Source of the DNA: Nannochloropsis salina CCMP1776
Lineage: Eukaryota > Sar > Eustigmatophyceae > Eustigmatales > Monodopsidaceae
NCBI GenBank assembly: GCA_004565275.1
Contig: SDOX01000122.1
Location: 773 to 64,772, forward strand
DNA: 64,000 nt
Direction: 5' to 3'
Shown here: piece after piece, positions 21,331 through 33,500 of the stretch
Numbering within the stretch: the first letter of the stretch is position 1
Layout of the letters: each line of letters starts with the position of its first letter
The notes under the pieces: generated by a model
What the model was told of the DNA's origin: nothing
The model's input: the letters and a program-made list of their open reading frames with translations, nothing else
Databases searched by the model: none
Made by a program: the position numbers and the translations under genes

Positions 21331-23217
21331 TCACGCTTTCAGGGCAGTTGACTCAGGGGGCCGGCACAAATGTGTGATTGACCCTGCTCTGGCCGCCCTT
21401 TCGTTAAAAGCCCAGTCCAAAAATCGGCTATAAAGGTCATCCATCCTTCCCCTCCAGCCTCTGCTCGCCTCCTGCTTCCCACCCTCCAGCCACGACTGCT
21501 TGCTTTTACTCTTCGGGTGAGGGTAGTGTACCAAGAATGCCTCGGGCGGAAGCACCGAGAAGGTAAATCCGCGGAAGCGTAAATGGGCAATGTGTTGTAT
21601 CTTGTTCTTTCCATATCCTGTGAAGGCTTCGGCGAAAGGAGGCGTGGTAGGACAGCGCCGAAGGACTACATAGGGCTCGTATCTGCGGGAGGAAAAATCA
21701 AGGTAAGAGGAGTTCAGAAAGAAGTTCAGATAAGGGAGCTACTGTGTGTTTGACGTTGCATATCAGAGACGGGTTGGCTTTCTGGCCACCTGCTTCCACA
21801 TTTCCGTCCCTCTACCGGACCTGTTGGATTGAAAGCAAGGGATGGGCTTGATCTCTTCGTTCTCCTGCCGGCCCACCCAGTAGGCCGTGTCCGTGGTGCC
21901 GTGGCCGTGCACGTTGTACTGAGCATCAAACACAAGGCAGTTTCCCTTCCACAAGCATTCCACCAGGCCCCTCTGGTCGTCCGGCATCCCTCCCACCTTG
22001 TCCTCCCTGGCCTCCTGCTTCTCGCCTCCACTTACTTGTCCAAGATAACTAAAAGCAGGCACCACTAGCGCCTGAAGCGGGTCCAGAAACGTCTCGCGCG
22101 TGCCCCTCCTGTCTATCTCCCTCTTCGACGACAGGTGCTTCAGGAGAGGGTAGAGACGGCGGGAAGGCCACAGGTCCATGTCCGTGAGTAGGAAGTGCGT
22201 CGTTCTCACTTCCGAGATCGCGAGATTTCGCAAGGCATTGACCGGATATAGGTTTGGTGCGGCCCATACTGAGGCGGGAATGGAGCTGGAGGCAGGGACA
22301 GAGGGGTGCACTGGGAGACATTGAAGCTGGGGGCACTTCAGGTTTGCCATGAAGGCGTCGTGCTCGGCGGTGAATCCGTGCATGAAGATGGCGACGATTA
22401 TGGGCCCTTCCCACCGCTCACAGATATGAGGGAGCATCCAGATTCTGTCGGGCGAGCTTTGGGAGACAAGGGTGAAGTCCAAGTCCTCATCGAGGCTGCC
22501 AGCGCCCGTGCAAGTTGCATTAGAGGCGGCGGCGGAAGGGGGAAAGCGAATCTTGAACATGTCTCTCCCATAGGCTTCATGGTCGGGGTCGAGGGGCCAC
22601 GCCCATGATGGAGGGGGCCAGATGGAGGAAAGCGAGGTTGAGGCAGGGGCGGAGGTGGAGGAAGAAGAGGAGGAGAAAAGACTCCTCTCTCCATCCTCTT
22701 CGATTGGCCCAAAGTCTTCAACCGCATTTTCCTCCAGCTCTTCCAGATTTTCACCTTCTTCATCTTGAGCTTGACTTTTGATTACACCACTTTCCTCTCT
22801 TGCGAGCAAAGCTTTCATTTCTGTGTCTGCTGCTTCTATTCCTACCACATTACCGGATCGTTCCATGTACCTGCCCAACGCCTCGTTTTCAGTCCCGTCG
22901 GGCGCTTTCAAGTCTGAGCTAGCGGCCTCAAAGGACTGCACATGCGCAGAAGTTTCCTCCATGTTACGATTTCTTAGCGACCAAGCAGCAGAACCGTGAT
23001 TACCGTGTCGTAGCACGCTGTATCGAGGTCTCGCGTCAGCACTTGTTTCTCTTCCCATTTCTCGAGGGACCATGGGTAATGTCATCCACAAATTTCCCAA
23101 TAAATATGCAGATAGGAAAAAAAGGAAAACAATTGACCGCAAAATGAGGGTAAATTTACCATTCCCTGTGCTCAAGGCACTCCGGGTGGCATACTGATGG
23201 GTAGAGTGTGGACGCAT
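21331..23217 (-). CDS. LARGE/B4GAT1-like glycosyltransferase (GT49)
   Basis: Two exons, 23217-21821 and 21682-21331, joined in phase 2 so that the junction reads …FQSNR|YEPYVVLRRC…; 582 residues. Residues 22-46 are a single hydrophobic signal anchor, giving a Golgi type II topology. A Glu/Ser-rich stem runs to about residue 240. The catalytic domain begins near DFTLVSQSSPDRIWM (247), continues through GPIIVAIFMHG (271) and carries the DxD metal/sugar-nucleotide motif in FLLTDMDLWPS (Asp346-Asp348). NCLVFDAQYNVHGHGTTD and the exon-2 segment YEPYVVL…FTGYGKNKIQHI match the GT49 pattern, ending in LVHYPHPKS. In animals LARGE builds xylose-glucuronate on dystroglycan and B4GAT1 adds glucuronate; the acceptor here is unknown. 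GT49-like proteins are known in many protists. Confidence 0.85.
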
Positions 23218-24377
23218 GATCGATCTCGAGTCGGACGTAAAACTGGCTTCGACTGCTTCGCTATGACATGTTCAAAAGCTGTGCCTTTTCACCGACAGTA
23301 ATGTTTACTTTGATAGGAAATTCGTCGCTGTTCTGTTTTATGTAATTTTGAAACAAGGCGGTTGATATGATGATTCTGAAGAATTGCTGCGTATACTCCG
23401 CGTCAAATGGTAGGCGCTCATTTATATGAAACCCTCTCCGGCACATTGCCAGCGTGCTTAGGCATACAATTGTGTACTCCGATAGCGTTTACACCTTCGG
23501 GGAGCAGAACATGATTGAGCGCACGGTTTTTATGCAAAAAGTTTTGGTGTAGGTGGGTGAAATGCCCTATGGGCCCCGGGGCTCGCTCATTCTCTTTCCG
23601 CATCTCCCACGCCACCCGACCGGTCCAGGACAAAATACTGAAAGGAGAATCTTTTAAGGCTCTGATTGAAAAACATACAGCGATGGGGCCTAATTGTTGT
23701 AGACAATTTATTTGGTTTTCGAAGCCATAAAATCCAGTTTCCGGGAAAATTTTCGCCTTTGTTGCACTAGATTATTATTTTTCACCGTGGGGAGAAGCAG
23801 TAAAAAATATGGGGTAGAAATTCCATGGGTAATGCGACGATTTGGCTTCTTTAGGTCACACTCCCTCTCTCATATAAAAATAAGTTTATCGAAGCTCCAA
23901 AATGACTCCGTTCCGAAACGACGAAGTGATCAGCGCTAGGTATCATGCTAGCCTCCCAAGACTGGGTAGGTGTTTAAGAGGTCATTTATCCAATTTTTTT
24001 TGGTTTGCATTCGTGAATGAAACCCTTCAGTATTTTGTTACCATTGTCTATGATTCAATTAGCGGGGCTGGAATTGAAAAGGCCAAGAAGGCTATCTGCA
24101 AAGAATTAACGAGCTTAATAACCAACACCAATTCGTTTCAGTCCAACGACACGCGGTGCCCTGCCTTTCTTCACATACATTATTTATAGCATGATTTATC
24201 ACCTCCAAGAATAAAGTAAGTGACCTGCCTTATGCCGTCCAAGCAAATCTGCAAGCCCTTGCCCTCTCATTGCTGACGCCTGCATCGTAGCGCTTCTACG
24301 ATAGAATATTCATCAGATAGTAGCGGTGACCACACATATACTTCGATCATGTTCTAAGAAACGGGCTTTCCCAGCTT
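23218..24377. other. Intergenic stretch without a gene
   Basis: About 1.2 kb, A+T-rich, between two minus-strand genes. It holds the promoter of the LARGE-like gene and the 3' flank of the first CAP-like gene. The longest frame (+, 23902-24189) is short and lacks splice context. Nothing else is seen. Confidence 0.5.
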
Positions 24378-24505
24378 CTACGGAGAAACACCGTACAGCT
24401 GCGTAATGTAGGCCTGGCCCGATGGGGCAATGACGCCTGCACTGCCAACAACGTTGAAGTCTCCCAGAAGGGCAGCTGTCGCGTCCTTCTCGTCATCATC
24501 ATCGT

Positions 24506-24548
<43 letters not shown>

Positions 24549-25631
24549 ATCTTCGTCACTGTCACTGTCACTGTCACTGTCACTGTCACTGTCATCCTTT
24601 TCATCCTCCTCATCCTCCTCGTCCTCTTCAGTGTCCTCCTCGGTGTCCTCCGCGTGCTCCCCCACTTCCAATCCAGCCGCAGCGTCCTTGACCTCTTTCA
24701 CGCCTTCTTCATCACTATGATCACTGACGTCTTCGTGTCCATCCACTTCCAACCCTGCAGTCGCGGCGTGCTCTTGCTCGTTTACATCCAGTCCTGCTGT
24801 CGCGTTCTTCCCACCCGCCCAGGAAGCCACTGCGGCGAGTGCATGAGCCTCTGTGTCTGTGGCCGTTAGGTTCTCCGCCTTGGCATCAATGGTGAAGATA
24901 TTTGCTTTCACGGATGTACCCTGTAGCACACGTGAGATGGTATTGGAAAATAAATGGTCTGTAACGGTGCCCGAAGGACTCCCCGTTTGTAGCGAAATAC
25001 CTCCCCCAGTGCTACGCCACATTCCACTCCGGTCGCCTACCGTGAATCCGTTCGCCCGAGCACGTTCCAATAACTTGTTCTCCACCTCCGGGCTCAACAT
25101 TGCTTCTTTTTTATCCTGCGTACCCAGCTCCCTCGCCAAGTCCAGAGCGGTGCGTGAGAGGCTCAGGTCGGACGCGAGAGGTTCGAGTCCGTGCTCGGCT
25201 CGAACGGTATTGGCCGCCACGCGCATAGGGTCCTCCAGGCTCGTGAAGGCATCTCTGGCTGCTAGCAAGGACAAAATGCACAGAAATAAAGTGAGCGACT
25301 TAGCTTGGTTGGAGTAGGAAGCGGTGGTATCGGAATTGGCACACATTGCCTTTGCCGCAGGAATACAGGGTTTTCCCAGATTCATGCTCTTCTTACATGC
25401 TGTGTTGGCGCCTATCTCTTCACCAGCCGAAGCTGCTAGACCACGCAACGTCTGTTTATGATTTGTTTGAATCAGCATGATAAATGAATTTGAGACATGC
25501 CATTCGTGGATCATGTAAGGGGATGCGCGGCTCTTTCTGGAATCTTCCTGTTGCCTTCATTGCCAGCTGCTTACCTGAGCAACCGCCGCAGAAAATGTGA
25601 TGCCCGCAAGCGCAAAAGAAAAGATCTTCAT
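24378..25631 (-). CDS. Secreted CAP-like protein with acidic insert, paralogue 1
   Basis: Four exons: 25631-25575, 25451-25397, 25258-25041 and 24920-24378; 290 residues, phases consistent. Exon 1 encodes exactly a signal peptide (MKIFSFALAGITFSAAVAQ). Exons 3-4 contain helices like the start of bacterial-type CAP/SCP domains (TVRAEHGLEPLASDLSLSR) and AHALAAVASWAG. An acidic low-complexity insert of about 110 residues then interrupts the domain, and the frame finishes with GSAGVIAPSGQAYITQLYG, which resembles the final strands of a CAP domain. The insert holds KDA-AGLE-type units, Ser-Asp repeats and about 20 consecutive Asp. The canonical CAP His/Glu signature is not obvious, so the family call is tentative. 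The next gene upstream (27265-28566) is a paralogue with the same exon lengths and phases. An extracellular, possibly cation-binding role is inference. Confidence 0.75.
24486..24610. repeat. In-frame acidic trinucleotide and hexanucleotide repeats
   Basis: Plus-strand (CATCGT)n followed by (CACTGT)n and CCTCAT-like units; on the coding minus strand these read as a poly-Asp run and then a Ser-Asp repeat. Repeat units are multiples of three, so length changes keep the frame of the CAP-like gene. Confidence 0.9.
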
Positions 25632-27264
25632 GATGCCTTTATTTGCTGAATGTGTCAGAATTTGAAACGGAACGGATGAGAGATAACCGGGAAGGTCATG
25701 GTGGCGCCGAGAAGAAAGGCTGATATGCTCGTTAGTATCTTCACGGAAGTCGAAGTGCGATCAACTGCAACCCGTCTTTTTTGCTCCAAGATACAAGAAA
25801 CCCAAAAACTCCATACCGGCAGATTTGCCTCATATTTGCACACCATTACTCACTTTAAAAAAAGACCCAGATGAAGAAGGATCACCGGGGCTTTAAGGAA
25901 GAGATAAAGTGCTTGGAAAGCCATAACGTTCGTGAACGGAACGTATGTCCCGACGGCGGCGTGGCGGTGCTTCTTGCATCCAAAAAGTTCTGGCAGAACG
26001 CCAAACGCGATTCGATACACAATATCGTCCGTGGCTTCACGAACGCATCGACACCATGCTATTCTTTAATATGATATAGTACCAGCTGGATGCATGCGAT
26101 GGGGGGCGAATCTAGAACTTGAAAAGACGAATCCAAGACACGACCATGTGCGACCTCTGGTAGGAATGCTTTGAACGCGTCAAGACGTCAGAACACGAAA
26201 GACGTCAAACATGCGTTTTTCACGCATTAAAATAATACGCCCACTACGACGGACAAGAGCATGGCTGGAAAGCCTCGATCGTCCAAATGGTGAGAGCAAA
26301 GCACATAGACATGGAAGGCTCCCGCTTCTACTTATTTTGTCGTGACTGTTAGATTCCAAGGCTCACTACCGTCCTGAGACACATTGAAAATTTAGCATCT
26401 CGTCGTCGTTCAAGTAGTTTCCACGACTACCTGCACATAGTACTCGTATGCTCTCGATGATCGACATGGATATATATGTATATTTATTTTGGAGTCGAGG
26501 ATCACAAAGTAATAAAAGAATCATGGGGGTATATTGTCAGTCATGATTTTTTTGCACTCTTTCATTTTCTAGAACTAAACAAACACCCGAAAAAACATGT
26601 GTACACTATTTTATCAAAATAGTAAGACTTGAGGTCTGCAGTCTCATAATCTTCATCAGATACCGTCCTGTATGGACGAGTATTAACGCAGACTATTCTA
26701 ACATGCATACCCGCTTGAGTGAAATATTTCAATTTTTAAAGACTACATGTTATTCACGCTTTTCACAATTGTACACAAATGCCAATAGCAAAGTAAAAAG
26801 CTCTTGTTTGGCGGCCGCCGTCGTAAGTGCAAACCGCGCATCCTGAAACACTTACCAGGCGTGGCTTTTTGTAATATTTCTTTTCCCTCAATGCTTGGAG
26901 TCTAGTGAGCCTTCTCTCACATTTAAAAGTCTGACTGAACGTTGAAGAGAATCGACTCCCTCGCCTCTTTTTGGCTCATGAGTGTACCCGGAATAGAGGT
27001 GCACACCGAAGGTCATAATATCCCCCTGCAAGTGCTTCTCCAAGACAGGCCCCTCTTCTTTTCTTGTTTCCCCATAAATTATATATTCCTTCGTGTCCTT
27101 CCTGGCATGTGGTAAGCATGACGCGCGATATCGAAGACCTTCGATTCGCTTTTTAATAATTATTCCATCGACGTCAGAAGTAATCTTAGTACATTACACG
27201 GCACAAAAGGACGGAGTAGCATATCCATCACTTGAGCCACAAGACATGCTTGAGAAGCATAAGA
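25632..27264. other. Spacer between the CAP-like paralogues
   Basis: About 1.6 kb, A+T-rich, with no convincing gene. It contains the promoter of paralogue 1 (from 25632) and the 3' flank of paralogue 2 (to 27264). I see no remnant of a third copy and no transposon ends that would explain the duplication. Confidence 0.5.
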
Positions 27265-28566
27265 TTATCCAGATGAACCGTACACTTGCGTGATGTACGC
27301 CTGGCCCGATGGGGCGATGACGCCGGCACTACCCAAAAGCGTGTAGGACACTCCGGAAGTAGCATCCTTCTCACCCTCCATCTCCTCCTCCCTCTCTCCC
27401 TCCAAGCCAGCGAAAGCATCCTTGTCTTCGTCCTCATCCTCACCCTCCATCTCCTCCTCCCTCTCTCCCTCCAAGCCGGCAGTGGCATCCTTCTCACCCT
27501 CCATCTCCTCCTCCCTCTCTCCCTCCAAGCCGGCAAAAGCATCCTTGTCCTCATCCTCGTCCTCGTCCTCAATCTCCTCTTCAGCCTCACCTTCTTCAAG
27601 ACCGGCGGTAGCGTCCTTGTCCTCATCATCTTCATCCTCGTCTTCCTCTTCATCTTCATCCTCGTCCTCATCCTCATCCTCGTCCTCGTCCTCAATCTCC
27701 TCTTCGGCCTCACCTTCTTCAAGACCGGCAGTAGCGTCCTTGTCCTCATCCTCCATTCCCTCCTCCCTCTCTCCCTCCAAGCCGGCAGTGGCATCCTTGC
27801 TCGCCCAGTAGTTCACCGCGGCGAGGGCATGAGCCTCCGAATCCTTGGCCGTCAGGCCCTTGGCCTTGGCGTCGTAGGTGAAAACTTGGGCCTTCACGGA
27901 CGTGCCCTGCGATATGAATGAAACCGGAGGTGAGAGGGAGTCCAAAACAAGAACCTTTTTTTCCCTTCCCCGCCTTACCGCAAACCCATAGGCCTTGGCA
28001 CGTTCCAACAAAGCTTTTTCCAACTCTGGGCTCAGTTCTGCTTCCTTCTGATCTTTCTTGCCCAGCTCCGTGGCCAGGTAAAGCGCGGTACGTGAAAGGC
28101 TCAAGTCCGACGTTAGGGGCTCCATCCCATTCTTGGCCCGTACGGTGTCAGTGGCCTGCCGCATGGGATCCTCGAGGCCCGCGAAGGCGTCTTTGGCTGT
28201 AGTGGGAGGTATGAAAAAGATTGGATAATATACCCAGATACCCAGAAGGAAAAGTCGTGAGTGGTGTGCTGCTGCTGTGTGTAGATTCCTGCCCCACAAA
28301 ATAACAGCGTTCACATGACTTACAAGCACCACGGCCACCGATCTCCTCACCAGCCCAGGAAACAAGGCCACGCAGTGTCTGTACCATAGGTGTATGAAAA
28401 AGTCAAATATTGTAAGGAACGAATGATTCAAATGAATGCCTTCAAGAAGAAGGTGTGTGAGTCCTTCCCCTTCTATCGCATCTCGCTGTAGTTTCGATTT
28501 TCTCACCTGATGGCCTGCGGCAAGAGAAAGTGTCGTTGCCAGTAGCTTAAGAGAGAGGACACGCAT
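27265..28566 (-). CDS. Secreted CAP-like protein with acidic insert, paralogue 2
   Basis: Four exons: 28566-28507, 28378-28324, 28196-27979 and 27906-27265; 324 residues. Exon 1 is again a signal peptide (MRVLSLKLLATTLSLAAG). Exons 2 and 3 are 55 and 218 bp, exactly the same lengths and phases as in paralogue 1, and encode TLRGLVSWAGEEIGG and KDAFAGLEDPMRQATDTV…KNGMEPL. The acidic insert after NYWAS is different: about six units of the form KDA(T/F)AGLEGEREEEMEGE with interspersed Glu-Asp runs, returning at YTLLGSAGVIAPSGQAY to the conserved tail ITQVYG. The family call (CAP/SCP-like) rests on the helix that starts the domain and this tail, and is tentative; the duplication itself is certain. 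Confidence 0.75.
   Translation of the reverse strand: MRVLSLKLLATTLSLAAGHQVRKSKLQRDAIEGEGLTHLLLEGIHLNHSFLTIFDFFIHLWYRHCVALFPGLVRRSVAVVLVSHVNAVILWGRNLHTAAAHHSRLFLLGIWVYYPIFFIPPTTAKDAFAGLEDPMRQATDTVRAKNGMEPLTSDLSLSRTALYLATELGKKDQKEAELSPELEKALLERAKAYGFAVRRGREKKVLVLDSLSPPVSFISQGTSVKAQVFTYDAKAKGLTAKDSEAHALAAVNYWASKDATAGLEGEREEGMEDEDKDATAGLEEGEAEEEIEDEDEDEDEDEDEDEEEDEDEDDEDKDATAGLEEGEAEEEIEDEDEDEDKDAFAGLEGEREEEMEGEKDATAGLEGEREEEMEGEDEDEDKDAFAGLEGEREEEMEGEKDATSGVSYTLLGSAGVIAPSGQAYITQVYGSSG
27361..27790. repeat. In-frame minisatellite encoding acidic KDA-AGLEG units
   Basis: Plus-strand units built on CCCTCCATCTCCTCCTCCC and TCCAAGCC(G/A)GC separated by CTCATCCTCGTC runs. On the minus strand they encode the repeated acidic units of CAP-like paralogue 2. 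Unit borders keep the frame. Several units are almost identical in DNA, implying recent expansion or gene-conversion-like homogenisation. Confidence 0.9.
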
Positions 28567-30583
28567 GATTATGGTGTGAAAGTGTCTGTACAACGTAAAA
28601 ACGAGAAGAGCGTCAAAGAAGAGGAGTGAGGCAACAAGGTAAGAGATGTTCCGTTCGTGTGTACCATGTCAAGTTGAGGTACGACCAACTCGGCACGAAA
28701 GCGGACCCTTTACAAGATGATAGCTCAGATCACCCGTAAAATCGTGTTGAAAGCCAATTCATCGTGCTCAATAAACGTCCCGGCCGCGGAAGCATGCTCT
28801 ACGTCGCCCCTAAAATTTATGACCTTCACCATGTTCAGGATATTTTCTCGGAATCTCCGGGGAAGAAGTCGGAAACTCCCGACAAAGAGCCAGAGGGAAC
28901 GAGATCATTGAGGATCTCCTGCCCAGGCGGCCCATCTCTGTGACTTTCCCCCGACCCGTGAGCTTACCACGACAACCGTGGCACAATATATGATCTCCAC
29001 TTTTTCCAGGAGATTGTGGGAATGTATGGGGCTGAAAGTCTGAAATGTCCGACAGAGGGCTGGAGGGATGTGCCGGAGGCTGTTGCTCTTTTTCGGCTCA
29101 TCCCTTCGACTTTCTCCCGACTTGGTAGGTTAGTATAAAGACTGGAGCCCAATGCTGCGTCTCTCGTGCACTGCGCACCAAAAAGGCTATTTTATTGCTA
29201 CATTGTACCAATTTAGTCTCTCTCGGACCCTGGTGCTGCAGGTTCCTGGTACTGAGTGTCAAACAGGCGATTTCAAAGGTTTATTGTACTGGTAAAGTCT
29301 AGCTCAGACGTCAAACACAAGCTGCACACTAAAAAGTTCCCTAAAAAGTAACAAAGCAAAGCTATAATGTATCATTCTCGGAGGCTACTATTGCCGCTGG
29401 TACCTTCTTGAAGATAGAAGAATTTTATTAAAAAAGAAGGATCGTCGACTTTAATCTCTAAGAACTTTCCATTTAAAACTTATACGCAGAGGTATGAAAA
29501 GATATCAGACAGGTGAAGAACTCATGTCGAATTCTCGTAACTTGAGCTGAATATTATAGTAAGGAGCTTGATCCGACAAATCTCCCCATATTACTTTTTT
29601 CGTCGTCTCCTTATTGCCAACATAAGCTTAAGAGTCCGATAAACGTTAACGAATTTTCAATATGCAGAAAAGCATGACCCTACACTACATGCGTTTGCGT
29701 ACCATTGCCAAAGGTTTCGCAATGAAACGCACTTTTGTAAAATACAGGTGCCTCAACTAACATTTCCTTGTTGAGATATACATTTTCCTCCGCATGTATC
29801 TTTGCGATTTTGTTTGCATCTTCCTTCTCACTTTTTGGGGGGCTTACCCATTTCCCGGTTGAGAACATAAATCGCGCATGCGATATTCTACTCGTGCCGA
29901 TAATCGGTTGTTTTGATGCACCTCAATACAATAATTTTCCCCTTGCAGGACTTTGGAAAGCAGAAACCAAAATACAATTCTGCGTAGAGCTCTAGTTATA
30001 AATATAATATGGAGAGCTTAGACGACTTGAAAATAACATGAACGTCGAAAAGGTCTCATTGCGCCATTATCTCGTTACTCGATAAATAGCATCAGTGCGT
30101 GTTGAGGGCTGTGCTTAGACTTGCATTCAAAGTGCGATCCTGCTGGTTTACAATTGTCCTTTAGACTTAAACTCTTTCAAAAAAGGCAAGAAGGAATGGA
30201 AGATGTACGTTGATCGGTAAACGTTGGACTCTCCGCTTATCGCTGCAATACAAGGAGCGACGAAGTGCCGACCTCAAGAATACCCGGAGGGTACGCGTAA
30301 CGTTTCAGCTATGAACCACACGGAGTCCTTCTTGCATCGGACAGATTCACGCTATAAAGCATCTCGACTCATTATTTTTGTGATTCACTCTCATACAGAC
30401 GGTTTGTGAGGACATTTTTCGCGCGGTGGAGTTTTTATATCCTTAAATCGCATTGCAGAACACCAGATGACAGGGGTCGAGACGGCGATGTTGCAGCCGC
30501 TGTTAGTCATGAACACTACGTATTCAAAAAAAAGACCCGTGCAGCTTTGCTCTGGATACGAAAGTGGAAGGATACACGGAGGG
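28567..30583. other. Long gene-free stretch upstream of two divergent genes
   Basis: About 2 kb between CAP-like paralogue 2 (-) and the phosphatase gene (+). No coding region is supported. It contains the diverged direct repeat listed at 28865-29130 and otherwise unique A+T-rich sequence; both promoters should lie in it. Confidence 0.5.
28865..29130. repeat. Diverged direct repeat with small hairpins
   Basis: Two copies of roughly 95 bp (about 28865-28960 and 29033-29130). They begin GAAGTCGGAAACTCCCGAC and GAAAGTCTGAAATGTCCGAC, share CAGAGGG-like interiors and end in GACTTTC(C/T)CCCGAC. The first start contains a GTCGG…CCGAC hairpin. Could be an old non-autonomous repeat or a duplicated regulatory element; no terminal features allow classification. 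Confidence 0.45.
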
Positions 30584-33500
30584 ATGCCGGGAGCTCGTCG
30601 TGTCTGCAATCCATCAGGTCGTCATCATTTTTATGCCCTGCGTGTTCTATTCCTGCTGATGTCTCTCCCTGTGACCAATGCTCACGGTCTCGGTCCTCGT
30701 CGGGCGCGCATTCATGCCTTTTCACCGGAAGCGGTCTTAATGGTGGGTATTTACGAACCGGAGGGGAGACGAATCGGCGGGGAACCTTTCTTGTGATGTA
30801 AAAACGTATCGTCCTCACTCCCAAGTCCCATTTTCGACTCACATATTGAAATGTTTACTTCATAGCAGAACGATACTGCTTTTAGGAGTGTCAGTGGTGC
30901 ATTATCCCGTGACAGCAAGGAAGAAAACTTCGATAACGCTGGTGAGGTGCGCTTTAACATCACTCCATCTGTTCTAGAAACGTCGGGCGAGGCTGCCCAG
31001 GTACGTCCTAGTCAAACTCTCTGCCTTGTGAAGGTAAACAGTGAGAGAGGAGTGAGGCACGGTCGCCTAGAAAATTGAAGAATTTGCATTGTGCTTGCAA
31101 GGCTTATTTTTCCGTGTCGGGGATGTTCCTTCTACCCCTTCAGGTGTGCATCACGCATGTCCCCAACCCGGACCCTGGGACGGATTTTGTCGCTGTCTAC
31201 GCCCCAGCGGACGTCAATCTTCAAGCTACAGCTCCCATTAAGGTCAGAGGAGGATCAAGAGAATCGGAATGGGGCGAAAAGACGCAAGCAGCTATCATAG
31301 ATTGGAAATACAGTAACGTGCTTGATATTGCGAAGAGATTTTGTTGATTCACACCTCAGGGGGATGATTATGCACTCACACTGAACGATCTCCTCTACAC
31401 TCCCTTCTTCTTTAAAAACTCATAAGATCAAATTCGTGGGAGAAGAGAAATCTCCCCCGCTTCTTCCCTCCTCCTACGCTAGCACCGGAGAGGCCTGTCT
31501 CTCCTTCCGGCTTTTGAATTTGCGGGACTCATATACGTTCGCCTTGATGCGGGGGAACGTATCAGCACCTCTTCTGCTTGGACAATCCTCGCCTTTGGGA
31601 TTTCAAGAGGCTAATGAGGTGGGTATCGGGGGCAGAGAGGATTGCTCAGACAAATGATTCGAGGAGGGATGTAAGCGGGGAAAGAAGGCCACCGAGGGGG
31701 AGGGAAGGAAGAGTTGCGGAAGATAAATGGTCACGGGAAAAAGTGATAACAACCTTGAAATCCCACATAGGTTACTCAAATTCACTTGGCGCTGACTGGA
31801 ATTGACGGAGAGGTACGTTTTGTGTCTCTTTTCAGCTCCCTGCCCTCCGCCCTCCTTCCCCTACGTGGCAGTCGCTGTCCACCTCCCTCAAATTCCCTTA
31901 GCTGCGTCACATTCCCGGTTTTCGTCGTTGGCACCAGCACATTTTCCTCTGCCGTTGCGCAACCTTCCCCATAAACTCGATATCACCCTCCTCCTTGCCC
32001 CTGTTCTTTCTCTCCTAGCATCCTTTGTCCTACATATCACCAACTTACCAACATTTTCCTTTAAAATTCTCACCAGATGGCGGTCTCTTGGGTCAGTCGC
32101 GACACCAAAAAGCCCCTGGTGCAGTGGTGGCCGGCTGCGCCCGAAGAAAAAAGCCAGGACGAGGGAAGCGGAGACGCGCAGGCGGGGGCGATGGATGGGG
32201 GCGACGGAAGCGTGGCCTGGGCCTCCAAGGAGACCGCAAGCCGTTGCGAGACCCAGCGGCGGTTGAAGGGTGCACAAAATGGCGCGAAAGCCGGTGTTCG
32301 CCCTCCGATGACGCAGGTGTGTTAAGAGGGGGCGGCTGTACCCCCCTTTCTCCCTTATTGCCCTCAGGTCGTGCACGGCATGGAACATCTCAGCATCGCT
32401 CGTTTGACCTCCTTCCTTTTTGTCCCCTGGCAGCACTCCTCCCTTGCCCTTACCACTACCTACTCCCGGGGCGACCTCTGTTCTCCCCCTGCTACCAGCA
32501 TCGGCTACCACGATCCCGGAGCGCTCCATACAGGCGTCATGACGGGACTGAAGGGGGGGGTATCATACGTATACCGCGTCGGGGACGCTGGTGAGGAAGT
32601 GAGAGGGAAAGGGAGTATAGAGAGAGAGGGACAAATTAATTTATGTCGTGAGGAAAATCACCATTGAGGTATCTAACCATCTCTGTTTGGGGGGCTGCAT
32701 CCGGTGCCACAGATCTGAATGTATGGAGCGAATGCATAACTTTCAAGGCTCCAGGCTACTTTTCGAGGCGCGAGGCAGAAGAGGGAAATGCGGAGACTTT
32801 TACATTTGCAGTCTTTGGAGACATGGGAACTGCTGAGGAGGACGGAAGCTTGGATATCGGAGGGGAGGAGGTAGGGAGAAAGGGGTAGCAAATGAGCGTT
32901 GTACACCGTTGCTCGACCTCACAGCTTGTCGATTTTGTCTTTTGTCATGGTATCGGTTTCGTGTCTCCCTCGTACTTCTGACGTCGCTCCCTTCTCTCCC
33001 TTCTTACGGTCCTTTTCTCTGCCGAACCCAGGTGGCATCATTGAACACCACCCGGCTACTGATGGGAGCCCTCTCGCCTTCGGTCCACCCCCCCCTCTCC
33101 CTCGTCCTCCACATTGGCGATCTCTCGTATGCCAAGGGCTATGACTACCAATGGGACGAGTTCTTGAGCCAAAACCAGGCCATCATGAAGGTATTTCCCC
33201 CCTTAACCTTCTTTCCATGTCTGATTCATCCACTTTACGCTTCTCGGTCTTGCTGAATCGACCGCTTTTTCAAATATCTTCACCTCTTGCACTCCTTCTG
33301 CCTTTTTGATTTCCGGACTCCTGTATTAATAGGTCGTACCTTGGATGGTTTCCTCTGGCAATCATGAGCGCGACGCCAGTGATGTATCGAGAGTTCACCC
33401 GTCGCCCTCCCTCTTCACGGGTAAGATGTCTGATTTTCCTTCCACTCTCTCTTCTCGTATCCTCTTTTCCCTCTTTCTCTCCCGACTTTCCCTTTTGCGG

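Noticed and set aside
24430-24720. Plus-strand Ser-rich frame of nearly pure Ser-Leu-Ser
   Set aside because: Antisense reading of the Asp/Ser-Asp repeats in CAP-like paralogue 1.
27286-27921. Plus-strand Leu/Val-rich or Ser-rich frames over paralogue 2
   Set aside because: Antisense of the acidic minisatellite; the minus strand has signal peptide, splice sites and a paralogue.
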